Shown here: piece after piece, positions 33,045-44,612 of the stretch
How the letters are laid out: every line of letters starts with the position of its first letter
Position numbering within the stretch: the first letter of the stretch is position 1
DNA from: Pseudoips prasinana
Taxonomy: Eukaryota; Arthropoda; Insecta; Lepidoptera; Nolidae
Length of the DNA: 64,000 nt
Direction of reading: 5' to 3'
NCBI GenBank assembly: GCA_951640165.1
Contig: OX621258.1
Location: 8,145,501 to 8,209,500, forward strand
Program-made: the position numbers and the translations under genes
Notes under the pieces: model-generated
Database searches by the model: none
Told to the model about the DNA's origin: nothing
The model's input: only the letters and a program-made list of their open reading frames with translations

Positions 33045-33172
33045 TCTGTATAAGTATGTATTTATAAATGACAAGTAGTATATCAGTTACCTGGATTCCA
33101 TAGTACAAGCTCTGCTTAGTTTGGGATCACGTGGCCGTGTGTCAATAATGGCCCAGGATATTATACTTATTA
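33045..33172 (+). mobile_element. SINE-2, 5'-truncated
   Basis: Body and tail only, from TATAAGTATGTATTTATAAA to GGCCCAGGATATTA. Confidence 0.7.
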
Positions 33173-33333
33173 AAAAAAACAATTCAGTGAGGGTAGTTAA
33201 AAATCTCGACGCTCTCAGTAGCGGAGCAACACCGCTGCAGCTGCGCCAGTCAGCCCGGGACCACGATCAATGCAACTTGGTCGAAACGCCGGGAAAATAA
33301 CAATTAAAAGGTTACGAATTATTATTACAAAAC

Positions 33334-35212
33334 CTAGAGCGTAATCAATACGTGGATTAGTTGTCGCTTATTAGAGACACTTAACCTGCTTGACACTGGA
33401 GTAGTTTATATGGCATAAAATACTATCGAATGTACAACTCATACTTTTGTATTACCTGTATTACGTAACATAGAACGAAATCAATACGTGGATTAGTTGT
33501 CGCTTATTAGAGACACTTAACCCGCTTGACACTGGAGTAGTTTATATGGGACAAAATACTATGGAATGTACAACTCATACTTTTGTATTACCTGTATTAC
33601 GTAACATAGAACGAAATCAATACGTGGATTAGTTGTCGCTTATTAGAGACACTTAACCCGCTTGACACTGGAGTAGTTTATATGGGACAAAATACTATCG
33701 AATGTACAACTCATACTTTTGTATTACCTGTATTACGTAACATAGAACGAAATCAATACGTGGATTAGCTGTCGCTTATTAGAGACACTTAACCCGCTTG
33801 ACACTGGAGTAGTTTATATGGGACAAAATACTATCGAATGTACAACTCATACTTTTGTATTACCTGTATTACGTAACATAGAACGAAATCAATACGTGGA
33901 TTAGTTGGCGCTTATTAGAGACACTTAACCCGCTTGACACTGGAGTAGTTTATATGGGACAAAATACTATCGAATGTACAACTCATACTTTTGTATTACC
34001 TGTATTACGTAACATAGAACGAAATCAATACGTGGATTAGTTGTCGCTTATTAGAGACACTTAACCCGCTTGACACTGGAGTAGTTTATATGGGACAAAA
34101 TACTATCGAATGTACAACTCATACTTTTGTATTACCTGTATTACGTAACATAGAACGAAATCAATACGTGGATTAGCTGTCGCTTATTAGAGACACTTAA
34201 CCCGCTTGACACTGGAGTAGTTTATATGGGACAAAATACTATCGAATGTACAACTCATACTTTTGTATTACCTGTATTACGTAACATAGAACGAAATCAA
34301 TACGTGGATTAGTTGGCGCTTATTAGAGACACTTAACCCGCTTGACACTGGAGTAGTTTATATGGGACAAAATACTATCGAATGTACAACTCATACTTTT
34401 GTATTACCTGTATTACGTAACATAGAACGAAATCAATACGTGGATTAGTTGTCGCTTATTAGAGACACTTAACCCGCTTGACACTGGAGTAGTTTATATG
34501 GGACAAAATACTATCGAATGTACAACTCATACTTTTGTATTACCTGTATTACGTAACATAGAACGAAATCAATACGTGGATTAGTTGTCGCTTATTAGAG
34601 ACACTTAACCTGCTTGACACTGGAGTAGTTTATATGGGACAAAATACTATCGAATGTACAACTCATACTTTTGTATTACCTGTATTACGTAACATAGAAC
34701 GAAATCAATACGTGGATTAGTTGTCGCTTATTAGAGACACTTAACCCGCTTGACACTGGAGTAGTTTATATGGGACAAAATACTATCGAATGTACAACTC
34801 ATACTTTTGTATTACCTGTATTACGTAACATAGAACGAAATCAATACGTGGATTAGTTGTCGCTTATTAGAGACACTTAACCTGCTTGACACTGGAGTAG
34901 TTTATATGGCACAAAATACTATCAAATGTACAACTCATACTTTTGTATTACGTAACATAGAACGAAATCAATACGTGGATTAGTTGTCGCTTATAAGAGA
35001 CACTTAACCTACTTGACACTGGAGTAGTTTATATGGCATTAAATACTATCGAATGTACAACTCATACTTTTGTATTACCTGTATTACGTAACATAGAACG
35101 AAATCAATACGTGGATTAGTTGTCGCATATTAGAGACACTTAACCCGCTTGACACTGGAGTAGTTTATATGGGACAAAATACTATGGAATGTAGAACTCA
35201 TACTTTTGTATT
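33334..35212. repeat. Satellite array, 14 units of 136 bp
   Basis: The word CAATACGTGGATTAG ends at 33360 and then every 136 bp to 34856, at 34983 (unit of 127 bp, lacking CCTGTATTA) and at 35119. Central units are almost identical; edge units are more diverged. Position-specific variants (TTGTCGC, CTGTCGC, TTGGCGC after GATTAG; CCCGC or CCTGC) recur in a fixed order. There is no coding frame across units. Confidence 0.95.
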
Positions 35213-35660
35213 TACGCTTTGATACCTGTAAACAATGTTGTATAAGGGTTGTACTTAGTACTAATACATCCTTACGGAGGAAGACTGAAATGAAGTTAAT
35301 CCTTGATGGGGCAATAGTATAGTAGTTACCACGTCATTTTAAAGTCTTTTCTGTTGTAATAAGAGCTAAAACCAATTAATTATGAACATGCGTTATGCCC
35401 TATTAAGGGCATATCATATGATTTGTGACATTTCATCCAGTACACCACGGTACCGTATCCATTTACCAGTTTTCAGAGCTCGCTGTCTTCACATTGTAAC
35501 AAATAACATGGATTCCAACGATTGGCACTGGTATTCCAATAAAAATCTTTCCGATCTCTTCAACAATAAACGGGGGTTGTAAATCGCGGATTTTGCTCTT
35601 TTTCAATATTTTCCAGACATGCCAACCTTGGCCATGCGAATGGATAGTTCAAATATGTCT
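35213..35660. other. No recognised feature
   Basis: Mixed-composition spacer after the satellite. A 66-codon frame at 35382-35582 is not convincing. Confidence 0.4.
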
Positions 35661-35664
35661 CTTT

Positions 35665-35905
35665 GAGTAGTTATGAATGCCATCATCATCATGTCACGTC
35701 CGTATGTCCACTGCTGGGATAAAATCCTCCCTAAAGAAGCCATAATCGCCATGTTTGCAGACCGATTGGCGATCGCAATTGAATGGTCACAGAATAAAAT
35801 GCTGCTGCCCATTCTCTGGACGATCGACGATTTCTTCGCCCCCCATGGGATGAGATGGGCTTATGATATTCTATGCCGCCACCACACAGCAATGAATGCC
35901 ATAAC
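35665..35905 (+). repeat. Repeat G
   Basis: GTCCACTGCTGGGATAAAAT, GCAGACCGATTGGCGATCGC, CTGCTGCCCATTCTCTGGAC and GATATTCTATGCCGCCACCA, in the same order as at 18364 and 51060. Confidence 0.65.
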
Positions 35906-35984
35906 CTCATCAAATATACTTATTCGTTGTTTGCGTGTTCTACCACACATCTTGAGGAGTTGGGAATTTAATCTAACTCTAACT

Positions 35985-36660
35985 GGTTAGCTAGGGTAGG
36001 TTCCACGGCGGCGAGAATCGTGTTAGCCACTCAACACGTGATCGTGACCCCGTGCAAGTGATCAGACCCCCATTTGGGATTCCGTCTTTTTACTTCAGTG
36101 GCCCAAACCCCATATGGGTGCCATCGGGTATTATTCGCTTAAATTAAGCTACTGCTTGAGAGCCTTCTGCGCTAACCATCTGCTCGTTATCTTCAATTTC
36201 TCAATTTTAATATAATAGTTATAAATTTAAAAATAATAGCATAGTAACTTGTTATTAATATAAGGATTTAAAATAATATCTGTACATATAATAAAATCGT
36301 AGGAAAGTTGAAACTGTACATGGAATATGTTTTTAAAGTATAGTTGGGGCGTGATCTACAATCAACATCGAAGCCAAAATATAGTTTTTAGAATTTTTGT
36401 TTGTGTGTCTGTATGTATGTCCGGGCTACATATATATTATCACGCTATCACCTACGGGGGAGGAGCTGAGATAATTTATAATATTTAAAGCGGCTAAAAC
36501 CACAGGGCATAGCTAGTATGTAATAATACAGACCGTGTTGACGGACTAATTCAAATTTTGTATTTGACTATGTTTATGTACTGCATTGTGAGCTTGACAA
36601 GTACAAGTGTACGTTAATACCCAAGTGCTGAATAATTTTCATTATTATAACATCGTGTTT
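35985..36660 (+). mobile_element. LINE F 3' end with HeliN-1 inside
   Basis: TTAGCTAGGGTAGGTTCCAC ... CAACACGTGATCGTG ... CGCTTAAATTAAGCTACTGC ... GAGCTTGACAAGTACAAG ... GTGCTGAATAATTTTCATTA. The order matches 52760-54455. AATAAA-like signal and ATT-rich end suggest a LINE 3' UTR; no coding frame is left. HeliN-1 splits it at 36279-36516. Confidence 0.6.
36279..36516 (+). mobile_element. HeliN-1, internally deleted
   Basis: A|TC at 36278-36280, CTAG at 36513-36516, then T. The middle block around TACTGCATGGATTTACTTC is missing. Confidence 0.8.
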
Positions 36661-36714
36661 TTGAGACTTTTCTGGCAAGAAACATGCAGGAAGAGTTAGA
36701 ATTAGGAAATAGTA

Positions 36715-36955
36715 AATTCTCCCGTCCCAGAAAGAATAACAGGATCACCCTATATCTTCCTCTGGGTGTCGTCAAGGGCGACTAAGGAATTCACCAGGTA
36801 GTTGGACATCAGCGTCACCTATGTACCAGTTATCACCAAACTACGGACGCCAACTCGCATGTGAAACGCGCTGAGTAGGCGCAAACCCCTTCAGGATAGC
36901 TTAGGAGGAGGCTTGGCTTTGTTTCAGGACTGAATGAATATTTCAAGCTAATGAT
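36715..36955 (+). repeat. Repeat H
   Basis: CCTCTGGGTGTCGTCAAGGG, ACCAGGTAGTTGGACATC, GGACGCCAACTCGCATGTGA and GGCGCAAACCCCTTCAGG, shared with 8880-9520 and partly 27290-27340. Confidence 0.5.
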
Positions 36956-36967
36956 AATGATGAAATT

Positions 36968-37155
36968 TTATTAAATAAATAGAAAAAAAGGTTTTTATTC
37001 ACGTAGACTTTAAAAATGCGCTTGTAAATAGTCAGAACATGTTTGTAGTAAAACAGTTATTATTTCTAGTTACTTATTACAGATATTTAGGTACCTACAC
37101 GGAATGTTACAAGATTTATACAATTTATTTTATAATGGTAGTGATATTTAGCTAG
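36968..37155 (-). mobile_element. CR1-like A LINE, 5'-truncated 3' end
   Basis: The complement ends GTCTACGTGAATAAAAACC with a T-rich tail at the left edge. Confidence 0.75.
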
Positions 37156-37159
37156 CTAT

Positions 37160-37270
37160 TGACTTGACTGGCCTGTTGTGGTAAGCCCTGACTGCTAAGC
37201 ATTGGTCGTAGGTTTGATCACCACCTAGGACAAATCTATGTGTGATGAGCAGGATTATTTGGTCTGTCTC
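37160..37270 (+). mobile_element. SINE-5 head fragment
   Basis: GGCCTGTTGTGGTAAGCCCT ... GGTCGTAGGTTTGATCACCA ... GATGAGCAGGATTATTTGG. Confidence 0.55.
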
Positions 37271-37374
37271 TCTAAAAAAATCTAAGGTTGTCTGATCTTA
37301 ACAAAATGTAGGTATGTGGTACTAACCCAAGAGCATGCTCATTCGAATAAGAACTGTATGGCATTTTATATTTT

Positions 37375-37735
37375 TGCCTTCCCCAAAGATCCCCAAAGAT
37401 CTTCACAATTTCCGGTCTTGCGCTACACGCGCCCAGCGGCTTCCAGCTACTCTCACAAGATCATCGGTACATCTTATCTCAATAAGAAGGACCGATGATC
37501 TTGTGAGAGTAGCTCGCCTCTGGCCTGCCCACGCTGCGTCTTTCAAGTACGGTATTTGCCCTTCCCACTGTCATTTCAGCTTGGAAATTTTTCGGGCTAT
37601 GTCGGTTACTTTGGTTCGCCTGCGTATCTCAGCATTTCTGATTCGATCTCGCAGGAAAACTCCAAGCATAGCCCTCTCCATTGCTCTTTGGGTGACTTCT
37701 GAAACCTTTCTGAAATATACCTCTTCTTAACAAAT
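37375..37735 (-). pseudogene. RTE-like LINE 3' end with fold-back
   Basis: The RTE C-terminal block is rearranged. CAAGATCATCGGTACATCTT is followed by an inverted copy of the preceding 24 nt; then the normal order resumes (GCCTGCCCACGCTGCGTCTT ... TCGATCTCGCAGGAAAACTC). Confidence 0.75.
37445..37514. repeat. Perfect inverted repeat, 24-nt arms
   Basis: Arms 37445-37468 and 37491-37514 with a 22-nt loop. Confidence 0.9.
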
Positions 37736-37753
37736 TTTTATCTAGCGTAAGTA

Positions 37754-37895
37754 CAGACGCCAGCACATCCAGCTACCAGCTACCCCAATCTACTCAAATT
37801 TCTTTTAAAGATTTTAAACTTTATCACAAACGTATAAGGTTCACTTCCAATTGGGGAAATTGACCGATTGGGGAAGCTTGATGTACTGGCGTCTG
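37754..37895. mobile_element. TA-flanked MITE, full length
   Basis: CAGACGCCAGCACATCCAGC to GATGTACTGGCGTCTG, TA on both sides; 142 bp with a small CAGCTAC duplication. Confidence 0.85.
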
Positions 37896-38126
37896 TACCA
37901 ATCACATATTGTTTCAGTATTGGTAAGCTAAAGTTCTCAGTTACAGTTTTAGAATACTATTTGGATTGTCTCTCACTGTCCTGAGTATCGAAGCAGTTTT
38001 TTTTGCGTTACTGCATGAAACCCGTCGGTATGAGCTTTCGTAAACATTTCTGGCGCAATGCAGTGACGAGGCAGTCACAATAGGATTCTAGAAGCGTTAT
38101 TGTATTGTGTGTATGAATAGGAAAGG

Positions 38127-38197
38127 CCAATTGGCGTGATTGGTAGATAGGTACTTGCTTTTCACGCCGCAGGTCGCGGGCTCTGACAAAATATCTG
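38127..38197 (+). mobile_element. SINE-2 head fragment
   Basis: CCAATTGGCGTGATTGGTAG and TTTCACGCCGCAGGTCGCGG. Confidence 0.6.
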
Positions 38198-38423
38198 AAT
38201 TAACACTATATTTATGTAGTGGCAACCACTAGAGTATAAAACTTCCTTTCTACAAATACTCTATGATAGCGAGTGACGTGTAAAAAAGAGATTTCACTTA
38301 AAAATTAGGTCAGGAAATAAAATAATTTTACATGTTAACTCGCTTCTGATTTTCTACTCATTCTACTAATTTATTAGTCTCACTAAACTGGTGACCCTTA
38401 ATAAATAAATGTTTATATATTAA

Positions 38424-38592
38424 CTAGCTGTGCCCCGCGGTGTTACCAGCGGTAAATTTTATAAATTTTCTTTGCTATAAACCTCACGGAGCCCGAGACC
38501 TTTCCAACGAATGCAAAACCGTGGAAATCGGTTGGTGCGTTCTGGAGTTATAGCGTCAGGAAGGAAAACCCGACTTATTTTTATATAGTATA
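38424..38592 (-). mobile_element. Helitron-like variant
   Basis: CTAGCTGTGCCCCGCGG end as in HeliN-1, but a different interior (CGAGACCTTTCCAACGAATG, GTGCGTTCTGGAGTTATAGC). It is shared with 50077-50215 in opposite orientation. Confidence 0.65.
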
Positions 38593-38794
38593 TGTTGTAT
38601 TTTTGAATGTTATGAATTTTAGTAAAGTAACGCCCGATTCCATTACTAAATAAATAAATTGTTTGATTGTGTTTTGTTTGTATCTACTTGTACCCGCCCG
38701 ACTTCAAAACCCGTGTAGAAAATAGTTTTATTTATTTTTACTGCTTCATGACACTATACTTGAATTTTTTAACACTATATATTCATTTTGGTCG

Positions 38795-39000
38795 TCCTGG
38801 GTTCGAATCCTGGTAAGTGCAAATATTTGTATGATGAGCACGAATATTTGTTTCTGAGTCATGGATGTTCTCTGTGTATTTAAGTATTTATCTATCTATA
38901 TAAGTATGTATATCGTCGCCTGGTACCCATAGTACAAGCTTTGCTTAGTTTGAGGCTAGGATGATCTGTGAGACATTGTCCCTAGATATTATTATTATTA
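38795..39000 (+). mobile_element. SINE-1, 5'-truncated
   Basis: Begins at CCTGGGTTCGAATCCTGG (B box); complete body and tail. Confidence 0.75.
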
Positions 39001-39342
39001 TTTTGTATTTTGAATTTATTTATTTGCATACAGTATGAGGAGCGTACGTAATATATTAGGAGTACGCAGGCCTATGACCTCAACGAGATGTTCAAATATT
39101 GAATTATAATAGAGATACGTGCACTTTTATCTACAACTTTTGTCAAGTAACTTTTAGTCGTAGAACCAAAACGTAAAAGAAGAATTATAAGCGAATATTA
39201 AAAAGCGAATTATCAATTTAATAATAAATTATTATACGTACAAGATGTGAGGGGCGCCTGGAGCTCTAAGATACAGGCCTAGGCTTAGTTTAGACTCCAG
39301 ATCTCCCACAAATTACATTCTGTCATTTATTAATATTTAAAA
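39001..39342. other. No recognised feature
   Basis: AT-rich spacer. Confidence 0.4.
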
Positions 39343-39663
39343 CTAGCTGTGCCCGCGACTTCGTCCGCGTGTTAATTAGTTTATTTCGTTTTTTTTTTGT
39401 TTTTAGTAAAATAAAAAACATTTTCTAAAATAAAAGTAGCCTAAGTTACTCCTTATTACATTAGCTACGTGCCAATAAAAGTCCCGTCACAATCGGTCCA
39501 GCCATTTCAGAGATTAGCCGGAACAAACAGACAGACAGACAGACAAAAATTGTAAAAAAAAATATTTTGGTGTATGTACCGTATATATATTTATATTTAT
39601 GTTGTAAAAACCGGTTATTTGAATATTACAAACAGACACTCCAATTTTATTTTTTTGTATAGA
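39343..39663 (-). mobile_element. Helitron-like element, CGTCCGCG subtype
   Basis: CTAGCTGTGCCCGCGACTTC at the 3' end (minus), CCAATAAAAGTCCCGTCACA inside, CAGACAGACAGACAGAC run, and TC end near 39663. It resembles the Lep1-type non-autonomous Helitrons of Lepidoptera. Confidence 0.65.
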
Positions 39664-39810
39664 TGTATAGATTAGTAAACAAATTTATTTGAGGTAAATG
39701 AAATATAGTTTTGTGGAGACGAAAAATAAATTATTATTATTATTATTATCTATGAAACTTTTAGAAACACACATCAGACCATTTTTATAGATAGCTGTTT
39801 TACAGAATAA

Positions 39811-40135
39811 TCTATACATATTTTATATGTATAATAAAATCGTAGGAAAGTCAAACATATACATTGATAATTTTTTAAAAAGGATACTAGGGGCGTGATC
39901 TGCAATCGATATCGAAGCCAAAAATATAGTTTTTACAATTTTTGTCTGTTTGTCTGTATATATGTCCGGGCTAAACTCAAGTCGGTACTGCATGGATTAA
40001 CTTCAAATTTTGCATAAATATTACTAAGAGGTCAGGTCAACATATAGGCTATATATTATCACGCTATCACCTACGGGGGAGGAGCTGTGATAATTTATAA
40101 AGTTTAACGCAGGTAAAACCGCGGGGCACAGTTAG
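39811..40135 (+). mobile_element. HeliN-1
   Basis: Starts TCTATACATA with a ~10-bp extra piece, ends ACCGCGGGGCACAGTTAG (CTAG mutated to TTAG). Confidence 0.8.
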
Positions 40136-40234
40136 TTTCCATTATAAATAAAAGGGTTGCAATCGCACAAACTTGGGTGTAACTTCAAACTGACCCCCTC
40201 TTGATACGTAAAAAAATTGAGGACGCACTTTTAT

Positions 40235-40697
40235 TTTTTAGATATCTAGGGGCTATCCCCGCCGGCAATTGTAGGGGCGAAGCTGGCGGGTAACCCCCCA
40301 AATGGGACGCCGTGGTCTCCTTTTGTGAGGCAGTCATGCTCCAAAAGGATGCCGCCGAGCGGGAGCGAGAGAGAGCTGATCCTGCTCGCAGACGGAGGAG
40401 GCGTCGGGGCGGCGGCGGTAGCTGGTAGCCCAACTCCCCCTCGGGGCTGCGGCAGCAGTCAGAGAAGTGTCCTCTACTGCCGCCACGTGCAAGCAGCTCC
40501 GGGAAGACAGCGTACTGTTTGTGGCGCAGTCGCTGTGCCGTACTGGCACGAGCCGGCAATTCTGACCCCTCCCAGGGTACGTGTCCCGACCATCTGGGAC
40601 ATGGCGCAAAAAGGGGGGCACCGGAGCAGCATACCCGCGTTCCCGGGGCTCCTTTTGCGGGTGGCATTCCCCCTGCCTTAACAAAAAAAAAAAAAAA
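40235..40697 (+). pseudogene. R1-clade LINE, 3' end
   Basis: The plus strand reads WDAVVSFCEAVMLQKDAAER then ERERADPARRRRRRRGGGGS and stop. This is the C-terminal tail of the same R1-type family as 14964-15790. The 3' UTR continues to a 17-A tail at 40681-40697. A long minus-strand frame over this interval is a GC-rich shadow. Confidence 0.75.
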
Positions 40698-40717
40698 AGA
40701 TATCAAGGGGTAATGTA

Positions 40718-40849
40718 CAGACGCCAGCACATCAAGCTGCCCCAATCTGTAAAATTTCCCCAATTGAAAGTAACCGTTATGCTTTTGTGATAAAATTGAA
40801 AATCTATTAAAGTTTGACAGATTGGGGTAGCTGGATTTGCTGGCGTCTG
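40718..40849. mobile_element. TA-flanked MITE, full length
   Basis: CAGACGCCAGCACATCAAGC to GATTTGCTGGCGTCTG with TA on both sides; inverted orientation of the interior relative to 24198. Confidence 0.85.
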
Positions 40850-40857
40850 TATAAATG

Positions 40858-40913
40858 CACCGTAATTGCAAAAAATGTTACACTGAAATGTAACATTTTT
40901 TGCGCTTACGGTG
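40858..40913. repeat. Hairpin, 25-nt arms, 6-nt loop
   Basis: Arms 40858-40882 and 40889-40913 with two mismatches (GCAAAAAATGTTACA core). Confidence 0.8.
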
Positions 40914-41269
40914 AGAGGAATGTGAGGAATAAGCTTTTTTCCCGGTGAAAATACTCCATAGCAATTTCTCTTTGTCACACATTACGTTAAGCAAATAAAT
41001 CCTTGTTTCACGAATCGAAATAACAATTAACACATTCGAAATTATTTAGCATCGGTAACGCAAGACATGAATTGTTAAATTCCGTGTTTCACGCTTTGCC
41101 TCAAAATAATAATAATAATTCTTTATTTGCATACATTACATTTATATTTTTTTTTATATCAAGGGACAATGTCACACAGATCATCCTAGCCCCAAACTAA
41201 GCAAAGCTTGTACTATGCGTACCAGGCGGCGATATACATACTTATATAGATAGATAAATACTTAAATAC

Positions 41270-44200
41270 CAGCATCCGATTTAAAGCTTTTTACAGCAAC
41301 AATAGAAGACATTCTTAGGAAAATAAAAGTAAAAAAAAAATCCTTGTATGTGGTGATTTTAATATGAACATTTTAGCAGATTCACCTGAAATAAACATAT
41401 TTCTATCTGTATTTCGGTCCTTTAACCTTAAATGCTTGTTCTCTGTGGCCACGAGAGTCACACCCACATCTGCTACTTGCATTGATAACATAATTACCAA
41501 CTTTGATGTCTCTGAGAAGTGTTTGGTGGCTGGTGTTCGCTCTGACCATAAATGCCAAATAGTAAAGATAAAAAATGAGATAAATAGAAATAAACAAAAA
41601 ATTAGTTTTAGACCTTTAACAAAATCTAATTTGGGAAAGTTCAGTAACAACCTGGAGAATAGTTTGTGCCATCTATTGCCAAACAAAAGTAACCCTAACG
41701 ATATGTACACTACATTATTCCACTGTATTTGCAAAGAATTTAATAAATCTTGTAAAATAAAAAACATAACGGTTGACAGTAATAAGATAAAATTTAGTTC
41801 TTGGGCAACTCAAGGCATTAGACTGAGTAGAGATTTTTATATGAGTTGTATGACAGAAGGTCCTATAACCCTGATGTCAATTTTATTAATTATGTTAGAA
41901 ATTATTCAAAATTTTTAAAAAAAGGTTTGCATTCAAGCTAAATCTTTATATATAAGAGATAAAATTAAAAAATCTGATAATAAAATAAAATCAGCTTGGC
42001 AAATAATTAATACTGAAACTGGTAAAAGTAGATCAAGAGATCAAACATTAGTATTGAATATTAGTGATGAACTGGTTTCAGACAAGCTTACCATTGCCAA
42101 TTTTTTAGCTGCTTTTTTTGCAAATATACCCGTGGATATTACTAAGTGTCTCGCATCATCACCAGATGTGGCTGAACTCTTTTTAAATCAAAGCGTAAAA
42201 CAAACTGTACCTAACTTTAGTTTTGAATCCGTAACAAGTGATGATATTATAAAAGCTTTTAAGAGTATTAAAAGGAAAGGCACAGAAGATTTGTGGGGTC
42301 TGTCTGTTAAAGCAATTGAATCAATCATACTAAACATTGCTACAATCCTTGCAGCCATCTTCAATGGCTGTATAAGTGATGGTGTCTTTCCCGATTTAAT
42401 GAAAATAAGTAAGATAATACCCATTTTCAAGGCAGGTTGTTAAAAAAATGCCACGAATTATAGGCCTATCTCAATACTGCCAGCTTTAAGTAAAATATTT
42501 GAAAAGCTGATGCTCAGCCAAATGTTGTTGCACTTTAACGTGAATGAGATATTGCATAACAAGCAGTTCGGGTTTACAAGGGGCCGCTTTACTCAGGATG
42601 CAGGTTGCACATTAATAAGGTCAATATTGGAGGCTTGGGAGGGATCACAGGATGCGCTGGGAGTTTTCTGTGATCTCTCTAAGGCTTTCGATTGCGTTGA
42701 TCATCGTACGCTCGTTGTTAAACTGAAGTACTATGGAATATCTGGCACATCTCTTGATCTTGTGATGTCCTATTTATCGGGGCGACAACAGATGGTTTCG
42801 ATAGGCGGTGTCACTTCGGCACGTCATCCTGTGAAAATGGGGGTGCCCCAGGGGTCTATATTGGGCCCATTTTTATTTCTAGTTTATATAAATGATCTCC
42901 CTTATCTGGTAGAGAAAGTATCAGAGATAGTTTTGTTCGCTGATGATATATCTTATTGAGCATAATAAAACACTCAGCTTTATATCAGAATGGTTTTCGG
43001 CAAATAATCTCTTGTTAAATGCAGGGAAAACTAAATGCATCAGGTTCTCATTGCCGAATGTGACTCAAATTGTACCAACAGTTGCACTTAATGCGAAAAT
43101 ATTAGATTTAGTCCCATCGACCGTATTTTTAGGATTGACACTTGATTCAAAATTGCAATGGGGTCCTCAGATTGAAAAGTTAGCAGGTAAATTAAGTTCG
43201 GCTTCCTATGCTGTCTGGAAAATAAGGCAATTGTCAGATGAACAAACTGCTAGATTAGTGTATTTCGCGTACTTTCATAGCATTATGTCGTATGGCATTC
43301 TGCTGTGGGGTTCGGCGGCTGACATAGGTACTATTTTTGTATTGCAGAAAAGAGCAGTCAGAGCCATTTATGGTTTAGGCAGTCGCGATTCTTTGCGAAA
43401 TTTGTTTAAAGAAATAAATATACTTACTGTACCATCGGAATATATATATCAGAATATAATGTTTGTTAGAAAAAATATTCATAATTATAAAAAGAAAAGT
43501 GAACTGCATAATATAAATACTAGGAATAAAAACAAACTAGCCATGCCAGGCTTTAGAGTAAGCAAAACTAATAAATCATTTTTAGGAAATTGTATTAGGT
43601 TTTATAACAAGCTTCCTACTCAAATTACTGATCTGCCTGACACAAGTTTTAAAACACATATTAAACGTGAACTTATGGCTAGGGGTTATTACACCACTAA
43701 AGAGTACATCGATGACAAAGACGTCTGGCTCTCACTTCCTACCTGCACATTGGTCGCTGGAGATCTTGTAGCCATATAGACATGACTGATCTGCTGTGTT
43801 ACGTGAACTATCTGTAAATGATTGCTATCATATACTTAATTTAAAATTATTGACTCTGTCTCAAAATGAATAATGTTATTGTTTCGAAGTTTTTCTTTTG
43901 TATACCTAAATATAATCTAAAATAATAAGCATTCAGACAACCGATCGAGCATATATTGTGTTTGCCTACTAAATAATTACTCTAATTGGACCAAATCCCG
44001 TGTTCATGCCCGCTTGAGTATGTTTCGCCGGACCGTCTCAACTGGGTCGTGTTGAAACCGGTAGTTGATGAACCCACTGAGTTTGATTCGCTGGGTCTTC
44101 TCAGTTGGGGCGCATTGGATCCGGTGGTAGCATTAAAGCGCGACCGTCGTTATTAACACAAGGTCCGTCGTAATAATAATACCTTAAATATAGACAGAAC

Positions 44201-44471
44201 CATTGACAATATGTAGTAAAAATATTAGACTTAAACTAGATAATTAAACATAATCTCTTGACAATAACTTGATACGAGCTAGCTAAATATCATTTCTGTA
44301 ATAAAATAAATTTTATAAATGTTTTCATACAAGATGTACCTAAATATCTATGTTACTAGAAATAATATCTAATGTATACAACTATATTACTACAAACATG
44401 TTCTGACTATTTACAAGCGCTTTTTTAAAGTCTACGTGAATAAAAACCTTTTTTATTTTATTTATTTATTA
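41270..44471 (+). mobile_element. CR1-like A LINE, 3.2 kb
   Basis: 5'-truncated non-LTR retrotransposon: endonuclease C-terminal half, complete RT, C-terminal domain, ~690-bp 3' UTR and (TTTTA)n end. The UTR is the source of the 3' tails at 938, 20106, 27866, 36968 and 50655. Its insertion into a SINE-1 fixes both boundaries. Confidence 0.85.
41340..43779 (+). pseudogene. CR1-like A ORF2: endonuclease and reverse transcriptase
   Basis: Endonuclease motifs are VCGDFNMN (about 41348) and RSDHKCQIV (about 41538). The RT has NYRPISILPALSK (about 42455), FCDLSKAFDCVDH (about 42667), MGVPQGSILGPFLF (about 42836), FADD (about 42935) and a C-terminal GNCIRFYNKLPTQI (about 43585). The stop is at 43777-43779. 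Damage is light: two compensating frameshifts (near 41840 and in an A-run near 41920), one in-frame TAA at 42441-42443, and a short deletion with frame change just after FADD at about 42955. The role would be target nicking and target-primed reverse transcription of its own RNA. Confidence 0.85.
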
Positions 44472-44612
44472 TTTAATACATAGAAAACATCCATGACTCA
44501 GAAACAAATATTCGTGCTCATCACACAAATATTTGCACTTACCGGGATTCGCACCCAGGACCACCAGCTTCGTAGGCAGGAGCACTACCAACTAGGCTAC
44601 GGTGATCGTCGA

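Larger units (their letters stand above)
41152..44612 (-). mobile_element. SINE-1 split by a 3.2-kb LINE
   Basis: Tail and body at 41152-41269 end at CTTAAATAC. The remaining body and tRNA-like head continue at 44480-44612 from ATAGAAAACATCCATGACTC. In intact copies these two points are adjacent. The LINE between them (41270-44471) is flanked by TTAAATAC and TTTAATAC, the likely target duplication. Confidence 0.85.

Noticed and set aside
33334..35212. Regular repeats that might suggest a CRISPR array
   Set aside because: Whole 136-bp units are nearly identical with no variable spacers, and the surroundings are eukaryotic; this is a satellite.
40185..40871. 228-codon minus-strand frame
   Set aside because: It is antisense to a plus-strand R1 3' end with poly-A tail and continues across two MITE/UTR pieces; GC-rich shadow.
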